From Tomocerus qinae (lineage: Eukaryota; Arthropoda; Collembola; Entomobryomorpha; Tomoceridae): a stretch of DNA of 64,000 nucleotides. The DNA is taken from positions 108,132,375 through 108,196,374 of the forward strand of contig CM034546.1 of NCBI GenBank assembly GCA_020055645.1. Direction: 5' to 3'. The notes under the pieces were generated by a model, which did no database searches, was not told the origin of the DNA, and saw nothing but the letters and a program-made list of their open reading frames with translations. Every line of letters begins with the position of its first letter. The stretch's first letter is position 1. This document shows, in pieces, positions 8,959-19,474 of this stretch. Both the position numbers and the translations under genes were made by a program.

Positions 8959-11900
8959 ATGGCTCATTTATCACCTCCTTTCATTTTGTGTCCCTTATCT
9001 GAAAGAAAGGATTTATTGGGGATAAGCGAGGATCGTTTGCAAGATAAAGCGATAATTACAATTGGAAAAAATATTGCGATACAGTATCATGTACGTAATT
9101 TTTAATTATTTATTTATTTATTTAAAATATTAAAATCGTTGGTCGTGGAATGCAAATGGTAAATGGACTTGTGACTTAAAATTTTTATTTTACAGATATT
9201 GGAACAGAAACAAGAAACCAGTTGGACTTCAAGTCGACATTGGCTTACATCTCCAGTGGTATACTGTTCGGATTTCGAGAGATATGGGGCTGTTATTGAC
9301 CATTGTGTTGTAGCTTTATGGAAAGAAGAAGACACAACATTAAGCCAACTAAAGAAGTTTAAGGTTTGTATTTATATATCTAGCAATTTTAATTTTTTTA
9401 GATGTGACTATTTTTAATTAATTTTTTTGTTTCCCTTTTTGTAAAAATTACATTTGATGAAGCTTGAACCTAACTTCCGCCGAAGAAGTTAGTAGAAAAA
9501 TATAGAATAACATGTCTGGGTTAATGTATTATTCAATTAAAGCTGTTAATTTAGAAATTTTTTACGAGGAAATATAAAACAATATTAGAGAGCAATTTTA
9601 CCTAATTACAGCAATGATAATGATAAGGCCTTGCATGTTATATTTTTAATTAATAATAGAAATGATTTTTTATTTCAGTTTTCAGACAATATTGTGGAAC
9701 TCAAGCCCACATTAAATTTGGGAACTCTTGTGGTGTTCTGTAATGGATCAGTTGTGTCCATAGATAAATCAAATGATAAGGCATTGTGTCATAAACCTGT
9801 AGTTGACCCAAACATCGAAGTAATACTTGGTGTAGACATTGATGAAAAGTCCCGACGCGTTTTTATTGTATCTGGAAATTCAGATGCACACAAAAAGGTA
9901 AACGCTTCCGAAATACATAATACAATATAGCTATGCTTTCTACTAAGACGAGAGGAGACGAGCACAAGTGGTACCTACTGGAAAAAAAGTCAACTACTAC
10001 CTCACGACGAATTTTAGTGTAGTACGTCCTTGATGGGCCAACCGCCGCCGCGATTTATTTTATTAGAGAGTATGCGCATTTGGAAAAATGAATCTGCTTC
10101 GCCAAAAAACTTTCTTTTTGTTTTTCGCAACCCAATTTGACCGCCAAATAATTTCTGCATGCGCAATGCAAAATTCCGCTTTGCCAAAAAGTAAAAGCTA
10201 TACTCACCAAGTAAACTAAATATTAAACTATCACTACTTCGGGTTCCCATTATTTCGTAATTTTGTTTAAAATGAATGACGATACAGTTTTGTACGCTGT
10301 TTTGAAAAGTGATTTGAAAAACAAATATTTACTTGCCACAAAGTTTATTAAATTCCGAGAAGATTACGAATTCTGTCTACCTCGTGGACATTTTTCTCCG
10401 AATTCCCTCGATGATAGTACCTGTATCCGTTATTTTCGGTTCAAAAAACAAGATTTGTGGCGACTCAAGAACAGTTTACGGTTGCCAGACAAAATGATCT
10501 GTTCAAACAGATTAACTTTCACAGGAATTGAAGGTAAAATTATTATTAATTTAAGCTATTCAAAATATTCTTTATAGGATATTTATGGATTAGGTTAATA
10601 TGATTTCAATATCATTTTATTCCACATTCTAGGTTTGTGCATATTACTTCGAAGAATGGCCTACCCGAATCGATACTGGGACATTGGTCATATTTTTAAA
10701 CGAAAACAACCTGACCTAAGTCGAATTGTGTCAGCGATGGTTGATTACATCTATGACAATTTCTCCTGCTTGTTGACAAGACTTCGCTATGGGTGGATGG
10801 AAAATAATACGTTACAGCAATATGCGGAAGCAATTAAAATTGCAGGTGCACCATTCGAAAACTGCATTGGTTTTATCGATGGTAGGTACAGTAATTATCT
10901 AACAGACAACATGCAGATAGAGATATATAATCTGTAACTTTGTTAATTTCTCTTAAAAATTAGGTACTCTTCGCGCAACGTGTCGACCAAAAATTGCTCA
11001 GAGGAGGTTTACAGTGGACACAAACGAAAACATGGAATAAAATTCAAGCAATAACTTCTCCTGATGGAATGATAATAAATTTGTACGGTCCAGAATTAGC
11101 ACGTCGTCACGATTCGTATATGCTGGCAAAATCAGAAGTTCTTCGTAAAATGGAAAGAAGGTAATATTTCATTAATCTCTGATCTAATAACCATAATAAC
11201 AAAAAATAAAAATTATTAATTCATTTAATACTTATAGATGTTCCAGAGTACTTAATTTTTGGAGATCAAGGTTACCCCATAAGGTCTCAACTTATGGTTT
11301 CGTACCGAGGAAATTTGACCGAGAACCAAAAAGCCTTTAACAAAGTCATGAGCCCTTTAAGAGTATCAGTAGAGTGGGAATTCGGAAAAACTATTGCTTT
11401 ATTTGCGTTTATTGACTATAAAAAAAATCTTAAGCTGCTGCAGCAACCAGTTGGAAAATACTACATCATTTCTGCGATTTTAAAGAACTGTCACAACTGT
11501 TTATATGGCTCACAATCTAGTCAGTACTTTGGTATATCCCCCCCTTCTCTTGAAAAATACTTAGATTCGGCATTTTTAGGATGAATAATAAAAGCAGTAT
11601 GATTTTCAAGTAATGTTGAATACAATGAATCAGTCTTTACTTTTGGTCATGAATTATCATAATTACAAGAATTTTAAAACCAGTAGCTCAAATTGTAGAA
11701 TGTTATTTCTACGTGTTGTTGTTGCTCTGCTTTTTAAGGGCCTCCATCACGAAATCCATCAGTGCTTTTCTCTCTTCAATACCCTGTTTTCGCTCTTCAC
11801 TTAGTAGTTTCTGCTCATCTTCTTGTAACTTAATCCGTCTTTCTTCTAAAGCCAACTGTTTTTCCTTCAGCTTTAAATCCTCCGTCATTAGGTCTAAAAT

Positions 11901-14900
11901 AGTAGCCTGTTTTGCCTTTTTTATTGCAGGTTCGTCAGGATTTTCTATAATACACATTTAAAATGAAAGAGGCTAATAAAATGTGAGTCAATCATACAAT
12001 AAATGATAACGGTAAATATAAACCATACCTTTTGCTTTTATTAACCCTTTCATTGCTGCATCCCGCAGAAGTTCAGCCTTTTCTTTATCGGAAGCATTGA
12101 GTTTTTCGAAGATTTCATTTCTTCGCGTTTCAGTTGCTCAGATGACTCCATTTCCTCAATAATGTCAGTCAGCAGTTGCTCCCTTTCACTGTATTCTTCC
12201 TCAGTTCCTGATCTGTGGTATATTAAAAGTTATTTTGTTTTATTACGCGCCTAATGTGTCGTTTGTATGCATATTTGCTCGGATTATACTATAAAATTAC
12301 CTGCGTTTACTTTTAAGTTCTTTCTGTTTGTGAGCTTTAACCAAAAATCGAAACCGTTTTCGAGCAGAGTCTCCCGAATATTTTCCTCCAATATTGACAG
12401 CTACTTTATTCCATGCTTCTGTAATTTTAAGGGCTTCGTAGGGTTTTGAACACACTATTTCTTTTATCAGTTCGATGTCATCTTGAGTCCTGAAGTGAAA
12501 CGGGTGCTTTCGTACTTTAGAATTTGACTTCGAAATATCCTCGTTATCATTTATGACCTCTACTTCATTCTACAGTTTTAAAATTTAATGCAGAATTACA
12601 TTTAGTATCGAATTAAGATTTGATGATAGGCAGGTGGTCATGATCAGCAGTGATAATTGGAATTAATTATATCAATTTACCTCGTCCGATGATGAATGTT
12701 GATCCTCCATGACTATTTATATAACTGTTAGACAAAATTCTAAATTTTAGGCTTTTAACAGAAATATAGGCGTGATTTGATAAATAAAATGACTTTTTTG
12801 CAATGAAATGACACGTTTTGATGTACTAGCGAAGTCTCGCTTCAAATGGATGCATTTGAGCCGAAAATGCAACTTTTGCTTCCTAGTTTGCCAAAAATGA
12901 CGTCACAACTTTCACCATCGCAGGATTCAGACGATTTTTAGCTTGGCGAAGATCATTTTTCCAAAAGCGCATAACTGCTATTATGCCTATGCCTCACCCT
13001 ACGTAAATCCACATTTGCTCATTTCTCCATTCCACTTAAGGTGCACGGTGCACAAATATACAAACTTAACCAAAGCAATCCAAAAGTGTTTAGATTTGCA
13101 AATTAGAAAATCTCTATGGATATTTGAGCCTTTTATACGATCAACTTGCTATCTCGTATCCAGGGAGTATCCAGATATTTTTAAAGCATTGTTACTCAGG
13201 CCGACGAAATGTTATATGAAATTTAAAACAGCCGAATCCCCTTGTGGAAATACCCTTTGCCTGATTCAAATTATCAGTTCAATAGGAGATTTATAACGAA
13301 AGAAACGAAGAACGAAAGTTTATTAATGAGAACTAAACACAGCAACCTTACCAACTGTAAAATATGAACTTAAATTCCATTTCTTTATGTAATTAAAATG
13401 TATGGATTGATTCACTTAATTTTAAATACTGCAGTACAAACATATTTTTACAAGGTTCGCAGTTACAACGTATACTCATCTAAAAATGCCCAATCCGCTC
13501 AGAATTCCTTTGGAATTGGAACCCAGTGGGTTAATGTTTTTAAATCTTTTACAAGTGGATTTAAAACCATTAACCCTCTGCGTTTTACATAAAGAAAAGG
13601 AATTTAATTTCATATTTTACAGTTTCAATATTTTGTTAGAATGGTGTACGGTATGTAAAAAAAGATTACTGTGGGTAGTTCCCATTGATAAACTTTCGTT
13701 CTCCGTTCTTTCTTAATAAATCTCTTATTGAACTGATAATTTGAATCAGGCAAGAGGTATTTCCACAAGGGGATTCGGCTGTTTTAAATTTCATAACATT
13801 TCGTCGGCCTGAGTAACAATGCTTTAAAAATATCTGGATACTCCCTGGATACGAGATAGCAAGTTGATCGTATAAAAGGCTCATTTATCACTAAGCCCCT
13901 TGATTACCATGTTCATCTTAGACAAAAAGATAGTAGTGAAAAAGTGACATTTTTAGCAAAGTCCCTAAGGAAACCAAACTTACTGGACTTACGAAGAATT
14001 GTAAATACCCAAAAAAATCACAGGTACTTTTAGATAAAAGTCATGTCAAAAATTTGACCTTTCTCCATCTTTGTATTGAAGATATTGCCATTTCAAAATT
14101 ACAAAAAAACTTATATTTCAGTTTCTGTAACTTTGCAAATGTCAAATTTTTGACAGGACTTCTCTTAAAAAAGTTGCTGCGAAATTTTGGGTATTTTCAC
14201 TTATTCGTAGGTCCAGTAAGTTCAGTTTCTTAGAGACTTTGCTAAAAATAAAAATTACTTTGAATATGGTAGTCAAAAAACGGCCAATAATATTCTGATT
14301 TGTCAATTTCAAAAATGCATCGAGCAATGAGAAGCCAGAGATATTACCGTTTCGATTTGAAAATTATCCCTCTGGGATAATTCATAATTTTTACCTTCGT
14401 TTGCGAGTTATTGCACTTTTCCCATGAAATCATTATTATCTCGTAAGCAGAGGGAAAAATTAGGAATCTAAGTGCAAACTACTATAAACTGACATTTTCT
14501 GAGTTTTTAGAAACCAATTTTGTTATTCTGCAATCAATATTACAAGTTTTCCTAAACATGTACTTTCCTCATTTCATACTCTTCAAAGGCGGCCTTTGCC
14601 GCACCCGGAAATATGTGCTGTTTTGGGAGAGAATTCGTGCCCTGTGTATTAATCAGGCTTAAATTTTTCCCTACTCAATTACGCAGGGCATTTCTCTCTC
14701 CGAGATGAGTAAAAAGGTAAACCCTTTCCAACCAGCGTATTTTCTAAATACTGCGACAGGTTAGGAAATGGGTTTACCCGGGTAAACTAAATACAATATG
14801 TTATTAAAAGGTTATGCATTTTTATGTCTACATTAAATTTACTGTTAACCAATTATTTTTCAACCTGGATTTTGAAATTGCAGACAACAAAGCCTCCCAT

Positions 14901-16554
14901 TGAAAAACGAGGCCAAATAAAAGTCTCGTCGTATGTGCTGCCATCAGCAGATTCAGGAGCGACAGTGACAGCAAGTACTTATTTTGAAGATGTGGTCGTT
15001 ACAGATCTTGTGCTGGACAAAGAAGAGATCATCGGGCATTGCATCATTCCACAGGGCAACGATAGCTGCCTCCTGTATATGTGTACGTGTTTTAAAATAG
15101 CTTAGATCGTTAAAAAACGTTCAAAATGTACATTTAAACTTTTTCGTAGTAATAATTTCTTACTTCTTACTGTAATATAATGTCATTTAATTGCCTTTGT
15201 TTTCTAGGTTCTGATGGATACTTGTACCGAAAAGCTTTACTTCCCAAGCAAAATAGTGGCATTATTAGCTTAGAAAAGTCAGTGGTAGGACTAAAAGTCG
15301 CATTTATGGGAAAATATATCTGTAAGACGAGTGCAGTGGTCATGACAGTATTGAAAGATTCTTCCAGTCTAATCGTATATGGTTGTGACCCTTCAGAAGA
15401 AGGCGCTGTCGTGTTTATTTACGATATAAATTATGACCTACTACAATCAAAGCAGTCTCTGAAACTTTATGCATCTCCACCTATTATGGACGTAATTGGG
15501 AACAGTGTTTTTGTACCAGTCGGTTTACATGTTTTAGTCATGAATTTTCGGGTAAAGAAGTCTTTACTGGCTTCAGTTGTAGGACAACATCAACTACGGA
15601 CCGACGAGGAAGCTTTTGTGGACAGAAATCCTTGGGGAGTTAAAGATTGGGAGCAAGATAGAGATATAGAGCCCAAGGAACTTGGAAAGGTTAAGCGAAA
15701 GAATTTGGAAGCACAGAAATCAAGAGAAATCAAGCGTATCAAAGAAGAATTTCCAAAATTTTATGACACTATTTTCACAATCAAATCATTGGAAAGTGAT
15801 GGACAGCCTGAATTGATGTAAGTACAAATGTAATTGTGAAAGCCGAAAGCATACAAATACTTTATACTTTCAGAAACGAGATGTTTTACAAAAATATAAC
15901 AGAATTTTATTCTTATTGTGTGATTTATCTAGAATTTGCCAACAAACAATATTGCCTGCTGTGGAGAACAAAAACTTGGACGCTATAGAATGGTTACTAA
16001 ATTATTTTGATGACATTCCTGAGATGTTTTTAGTGAAGATCGCCACTCTATACCTTGAACAGCTTAAGACATCTTCTTCATTAGATTCTAGTGCTAAAAT
16101 AAATGGACCGTTGAGTAATGGAGTGTCCAAGGAAGAAAAAAATATTTTTGAAGCAAACATCCACCTTAATAGCCTCCTTCAAAGAAAGTTTGATTCTTTA
16201 CAATTAACTAAAAGTTTGAGAAACATTGATTTTCAATTGGCAAAGCTTCTCGTATTGTATATAACTTGGTTAATGGAAACCTCTTGGACCTTCACGCCTG
16301 ATGTGGAACCAAAAGAGAGTGCTTGGATGAGATGGATATCTGCTGTCCTGGATGCTCATTATACCAAATTCGTGTTTAACAACGAAACAGCAATTGTAGA
16401 CAAGATACTGAATTTAATCGATGAAAAAACACTCCTGATGAATAGCATAGAAGAACTAGAACCTTTACTCCTCATGACTGTTAAGAAAACCAAATTTGAA
16501 CCAGGCCCAGCTCCCAACTCTAAGTTCAGAACTGAAACCATTGAGTTCGTTTAA
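8959..16554 (+). CDS. NOL11: Nucleolar protein 11 homologue (six exons)
   Basis: NOL11 is a nucleolar component of the t-UTP/small-subunit processome, needed for pre-rRNA transcription and early 18S processing. Exons: 8959-9090, 9196-9363, 9679-9897, 14884-15082, 15208-15817 and 15933-16554. All junctions are GT-AG and keep phase, giving about 649 residues (the human protein is about 719). Family resemblance is seen in the N-terminal beta-propeller region (SWTSSRHWLTSPVVYCSDF, then ALWKEEDTTLSQLKKFK, like the human SW..(19)..RIWNNEDVNLDKVFK segment) and in CSDGYLYRKALLP, like SSDGCIYETLIP. The C-terminal half is helical and acidic/basic mixed. The start is the first ATG, in an AAAATGG context. 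Intron 3 (~5 kb) is swollen by a Harbinger transposon and two foldbacks, while the other introns are 105-315 nt. Coding frames are intact. Confidence 0.85.
10272..11584 (+). pseudogene. Harbinger (HARBI1-like) DDE nuclease, decayed
   Basis: Spliced frame: 10272-10533, 10633-~10882, ~10964-11163 and ~11238-11584. The first exon has the helical N-terminus (DDSTCIRYFRFKKQDLW). The second ends in IGFIDG with the first catalytic aspartate. The fourth contains FGDQGYP (second aspartate) and SVEWEFG (glutamate), the order expected for PIF/Harbinger DDE nucleases. The third exon is frameshifted: the reading frame after CRPKIAQRR reaches a stop quickly, while the expected Tyr-Ser-Gly-His and Pro-Asp-Gly segments are found in other frames at 11,010-11,150. 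The nuclease is therefore inactive as read. Confidence 0.75.
11709..12710 (-). pseudogene. Harbinger Myb/SANT-like DNA-binding protein, frameshifted
   Basis: Minus-strand exons: 12710-12681 (MEDQHSSSDE), 12569-12301 (Myb/SANT-like domain with DDIELIKEIV, ITEAWNKVAVNIGG and ARKRFRFLVKAHK), 12212-~12030 (acidic linker) and ~11934-11709 (charged coiled coil, KLKEKQLALEERRIKLQEDE). This is the usual second protein of Harbinger transposons, which brings the nuclease to the terminal repeats. In the third exon the frame slips near 12,110, so IFEKLNASDKEKAEL lies in a different frame from the upstream part. With the broken nuclease this indicates a dead copy. Confidence 0.65.
13126..13882. mobile_element. 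Foldback element in NOL11 intron 3
   Basis: Arms 13126-~13400 and ~13585-13882 are reverse complements, outer tips GAGCCTTTTATACGATC and GATCGTATAAAAGGCTC. Pairing includes the CGAATCCCCTTGTGGAAATA block (13232-13251) and its partner near 13,760. The loop (~13,400-13,585) is AT-rich without a convincing gene. No clear target duplication. In the NOL11 pre-mRNA this folds into a hairpin of about 270 bp. Confidence 0.8.
13905..14285. mobile_element. Second foldback in NOL11 intron 3
   Basis: Imperfect arms ~13905-14065 and ~14136-14285 pair through AACTTACTGGACTTACGA (13977-13994) against the complement of TCGTAGGTCCAGTAAGTT near 14205, and TTTAGCAAAGTC against GACTTTGCTAAA. The centre is the GTCAAAAATTTGAC motif facing its complement. 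Identity is lower than in the neighbouring foldback, implying an older insertion. Confidence 0.65.
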
Positions 16555-16611
16555 CTTTTAATTTTCTTTCATAATGGATATTGTTAACTAATTTGTTCTG
16601 CTAATGCTACA

Positions 16612-16617
16612 AATAAA
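16612..16617 (+). other. Poly(A) signal of NOL11
   Basis: AATAAA lies 58 nt after the NOL11 stop codon, in an AT-rich tail; position and sequence fit cleavage and polyadenylation shortly downstream. Confidence 0.6.
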
Positions 16618-18592
16618 TATTTCTTACCTAATCCATACCCAACTGTTGTGTTTTTAGTAAGTTCAATTTTTATCTCGATGAGTTCCTTTCATGTTGAAAT
16701 TATGTGGTTTCTTTCAAACTTATAAGGATATCTTTGAACGTTTATGTTTGGTAAGGTAGAAAACTTTCATTCTTCGTACGTAAAATTAAAATCGCCAACA
16801 CGTTTATATAATCATTGCTTCTTACGTTACTTATTGCTTAAGTTTTCTGTGTGAACCACATAAAATTATTTAGTTTAGCAGTTATAAAATTGATATACAA
16901 TGCAACGGAAGTCCGGTAGCCTTTGTCTTCGATATTATTCAATGATTTGTCATAATTAGAATCCATTAACCCACCCGCCCGTTTTAGCGTAGTAGTGTTA
17001 CATACAGGGTTGAGATTTTTTTTAGCATCTAATCTTTTAATCGTTCTTCCTAACTCTCCCCTTTTTATTTTCAATTAAAAATTTTCACGTGACATGATCA
17101 TTATAGATATTTATTATAGCACATGACTCTAGTTCCTCATTCTCGGAAAAAACGATCAATATGTTAGTTAAGTTAGTTGCACCATTTTTTGAAGAGACGA
17201 CTGTATTAATCACTGATTCAGTGGTCTACATTTCAGGCTTTGGGGCATTAAATTTACTTTTAATTAATCTTGTTTCGTATCTAATATATTTATTAATGTG
17301 TTAAATTTTGGCTGTTGAGACAAGCTACCTTGAACAAGCGTGTTGAATGAATACCTTAATGACATTTGCAGCATCTGGTTTTGGTGTCGATGTCAAAGTG
17401 CCAACCCTAACATTACTCTAATGAAGTGTTTGAACAAGTGAAGATATAATTTTTGTACATTAATGACGAGACATGAAATGATGGATACGCGTTGAAAGAT
17501 TAACAGGAAGAAAGCTTTAATCAATCAACGCTACATTTTACATTTCAAGAATTGCTTATCCACGAACATTCTTCTATTTGCTGAAGTTAATTTTTCACAT
17601 CTATGAGAGCCAACGCAGCGCTTACAAGTTGAAATAAAACATGTTCCAAAATGCTCCTCTGTATTTGTAGTCCTATGCGAATAATATGATCCTTTCCTGT
17701 CGCAGATAAGTTACATACGACGGTTACAGCTTCTTTTCTTACTAAACATATTCAGACTGAATTTCAGAGAGTGTAAATATAGTTTAGGCAATGAACGGCT
17801 AATCGTATCATATATCCTTGAATACCTTGTGTAAGTACATCTCAGAATCATGCCGTGTGTATGCATATCCCAAACAAAATTCAGTTCATGAATTTATCTA
17901 TTAAGTATGGGCAAACTACTGTATTTAGTACAGTGCGACACTGCACTTCTAGTCTTGAACTAGATTACATTGCAGATAATACTATATACAAAAACCCAAT
18001 TGTTAACGATTTTTTTGTTTTCAGTGTACACCGGAATAGAGTATATTTTCAAATTCTTTCCCTGTTCTGTTTTCTGTAACTGTGTCAAGTGCTCGAGATT
18101 TAACTAGTGTAATAAGTATCTATTATGGATATTTGTGTGATGCACTAATGAATTTCTATGCATACATGATTATACACTTATTACATTCTACATGTCATGG
18201 TTAATGTAAACCTTGGAAGCGTAGTGTACATTTACCTATGCTATTTTTTACATAGCAGTCTAACACTAAAAAGAACCTTGAGATAATAATTGCATGAAAT
18301 TATGAACTTCTAAGTACTATCATTAAAGCAAGGCCCGCTGCTCACTATTCACTACTGTTGTAATGAATTACGAGACAGATTAATGTTGAATACTATATTA
18401 TGATGAAAATTCCTCATCAACGATGGATGAAACTGTATAATGTTTGCAATCAAGAAAATAACAAATTATGAAGAGATTTTTTGTATAAATTGAGGTATAT
18501 TTTGGCTCACACTTATAAAACAAGTTATTCCACATAACGCAAACGGAATATAGAAATATTGTTGAATAAAAATAGATTTTATAAGATTAACA
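16618..18592. other. Intergenic, no gene seen
   Basis: AT-rich sequence between the 3' end of NOL11 and the 3' end of the minus-strand carbonic anhydrase (convergent genes). Only short open frames without family resemblance; no repeats or inverted pairs of note. Confidence 0.5.
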
Positions 18593-19474
18593 TTAAATAT
18601 CTCGTTTGAGAAGCCTCATGAAGTAAACATTCTTCCTTTGTGTCGTAAAAGTGGGTTGTATTGGTCGGTAAGTTCTTAGCATTGGTTTGTCATTATGATC
18701 CAGAAGTTTTCTAAAGGCAGCAAGTTGTCTCGCCGATACAGGAACAGGTTCTTGGAAAACTGTCCAATTGACCCCTTCGGTACAGGGCGGAGTTGTTAGC
18801 GATCCATCGTAACGAAACATTCTCATGCTTTTTGGCAACAGAGCTGTCACATTAAGTCTGAATTTTGGAGAAATCAAAACAGGTTCGTCTGTTGCTTTTC
18901 TCACCCTTTGCAAATTGGTGACAATAGGTTGTAGGTACGGATTGTCATAAAGAGACAAATAAAAGAAAACCCCAAGAACGGCGATGCTTTTTTGGTCTTT
19001 CACTTGCACGTGGACCATATGCATTTCCATCGGGAAACTAAATCCAGCAATTCGATGTTCAGAACCAACACGATTATTTTTCCCCCAGTGAAAATGCATT
19101 TGGGACAAATAGTATGGAGCATCTGGAATCCCATCTCCTCTCAACAGACACTTGGAAGTCTTTTCTTTTTGTAAAAGCACTTGTACTGTATGACCATTGT
19201 TCACCAGGAAAAATTTCTTACGAATATTATAGTTAAAATTAAATATCAGTTTATTCCCTTTATTGTACAATTTAGACTTGAGAGGACTAATGTTGATCGG
19301 ACTTTGCGTTTTTCCCGTGTTACAAAGTTCAGGCCACGTTTTAGGGCCGCATCCACTGCCTCGGTAGCACCAGTCCCCTGCACCACTTGACTTTTCCACT
19401 TTTCCATTGAAAAAAATAATGAAAAAGATCAGATAGTGCCAATTTACAATTAAATTCGAAGAACTCGCACACAT
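18593..19474 (-). CDS. Secreted alpha-carbonic anhydrase, intronless
   Basis: A single uninterrupted 293-codon frame encodes an alpha-class carbonic anhydrase (CO2 + H2O to bicarbonate + H+). All key residues are present: QSPINI at 57-62; zinc ligands His127 and His129 in QMHFHWG and His152 in EMHMVH; GSEH with the gatekeeper Glu139; the proton-shuttle position NNGH (His95); and the SLTTPPCTEGVNW active-site block at 225-237. A hydrophobic N-terminal stretch (residues ~8-22) followed by a small/polar region looks like a signal peptide. Cysteines at 36, 41 and 51 lie near the mature N-terminus; Cys231 may disulphide-bond with one of them as in secreted isozymes. The lack of introns, when neighbours are spliced, could reflect retroposition; no poly(A) tract remains. 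Confidence 0.9.
   Translation of the reverse strand: MCASSSNLIVNWHYLIFFIIFFNGKVEKSSGAGDWCYRGSGCGPKTWPELCNTGKTQSPINISPLKSKLYNKGNKLIFNFNYNIRKKFFLVNNGHTVQVLLQKEKTSKCLLRGDGIPDAPYYLSQMHFHWGKNNRVGSEHRIAGFSFPMEMHMVHVQVKDQKSIAVLGVFFYLSLYDNPYLQPIVTNLQRVRKATDEPVLISPKFRLNVTALLPKSMRMFRYDGSLTTPPCTEGVNWTVFQEPVPVSARQLAAFRKLLDHNDKPMLRTYRPIQPTFTTQRKNVYFMRLLKRDI

Larger units (their letters stand above)
10065..12979. mobile_element. PIF/Harbinger DNA transposon in NOL11 intron 3
   Basis: The ends are imperfect inverted repeats: at the left TATGCGCATTTGGAAAAATGA followed shortly by CTTCGCCAA; at the right TTGGCGAAGATCATTTTTCC then AAAAGCGCATAA in complementary orientation. ATT occurs just outside both ends (10062-10064 and 12980-12982), compatible with the 3-bp duplications of this superfamily, although the exact boundary is uncertain by a base or two. 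It has the two-gene organisation of Harbinger elements: a DDE nuclease on the plus strand and a Myb/SANT-like protein on the minus strand, tail to tail. Both are broken, so the copy is not autonomous. Confidence 0.8.
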
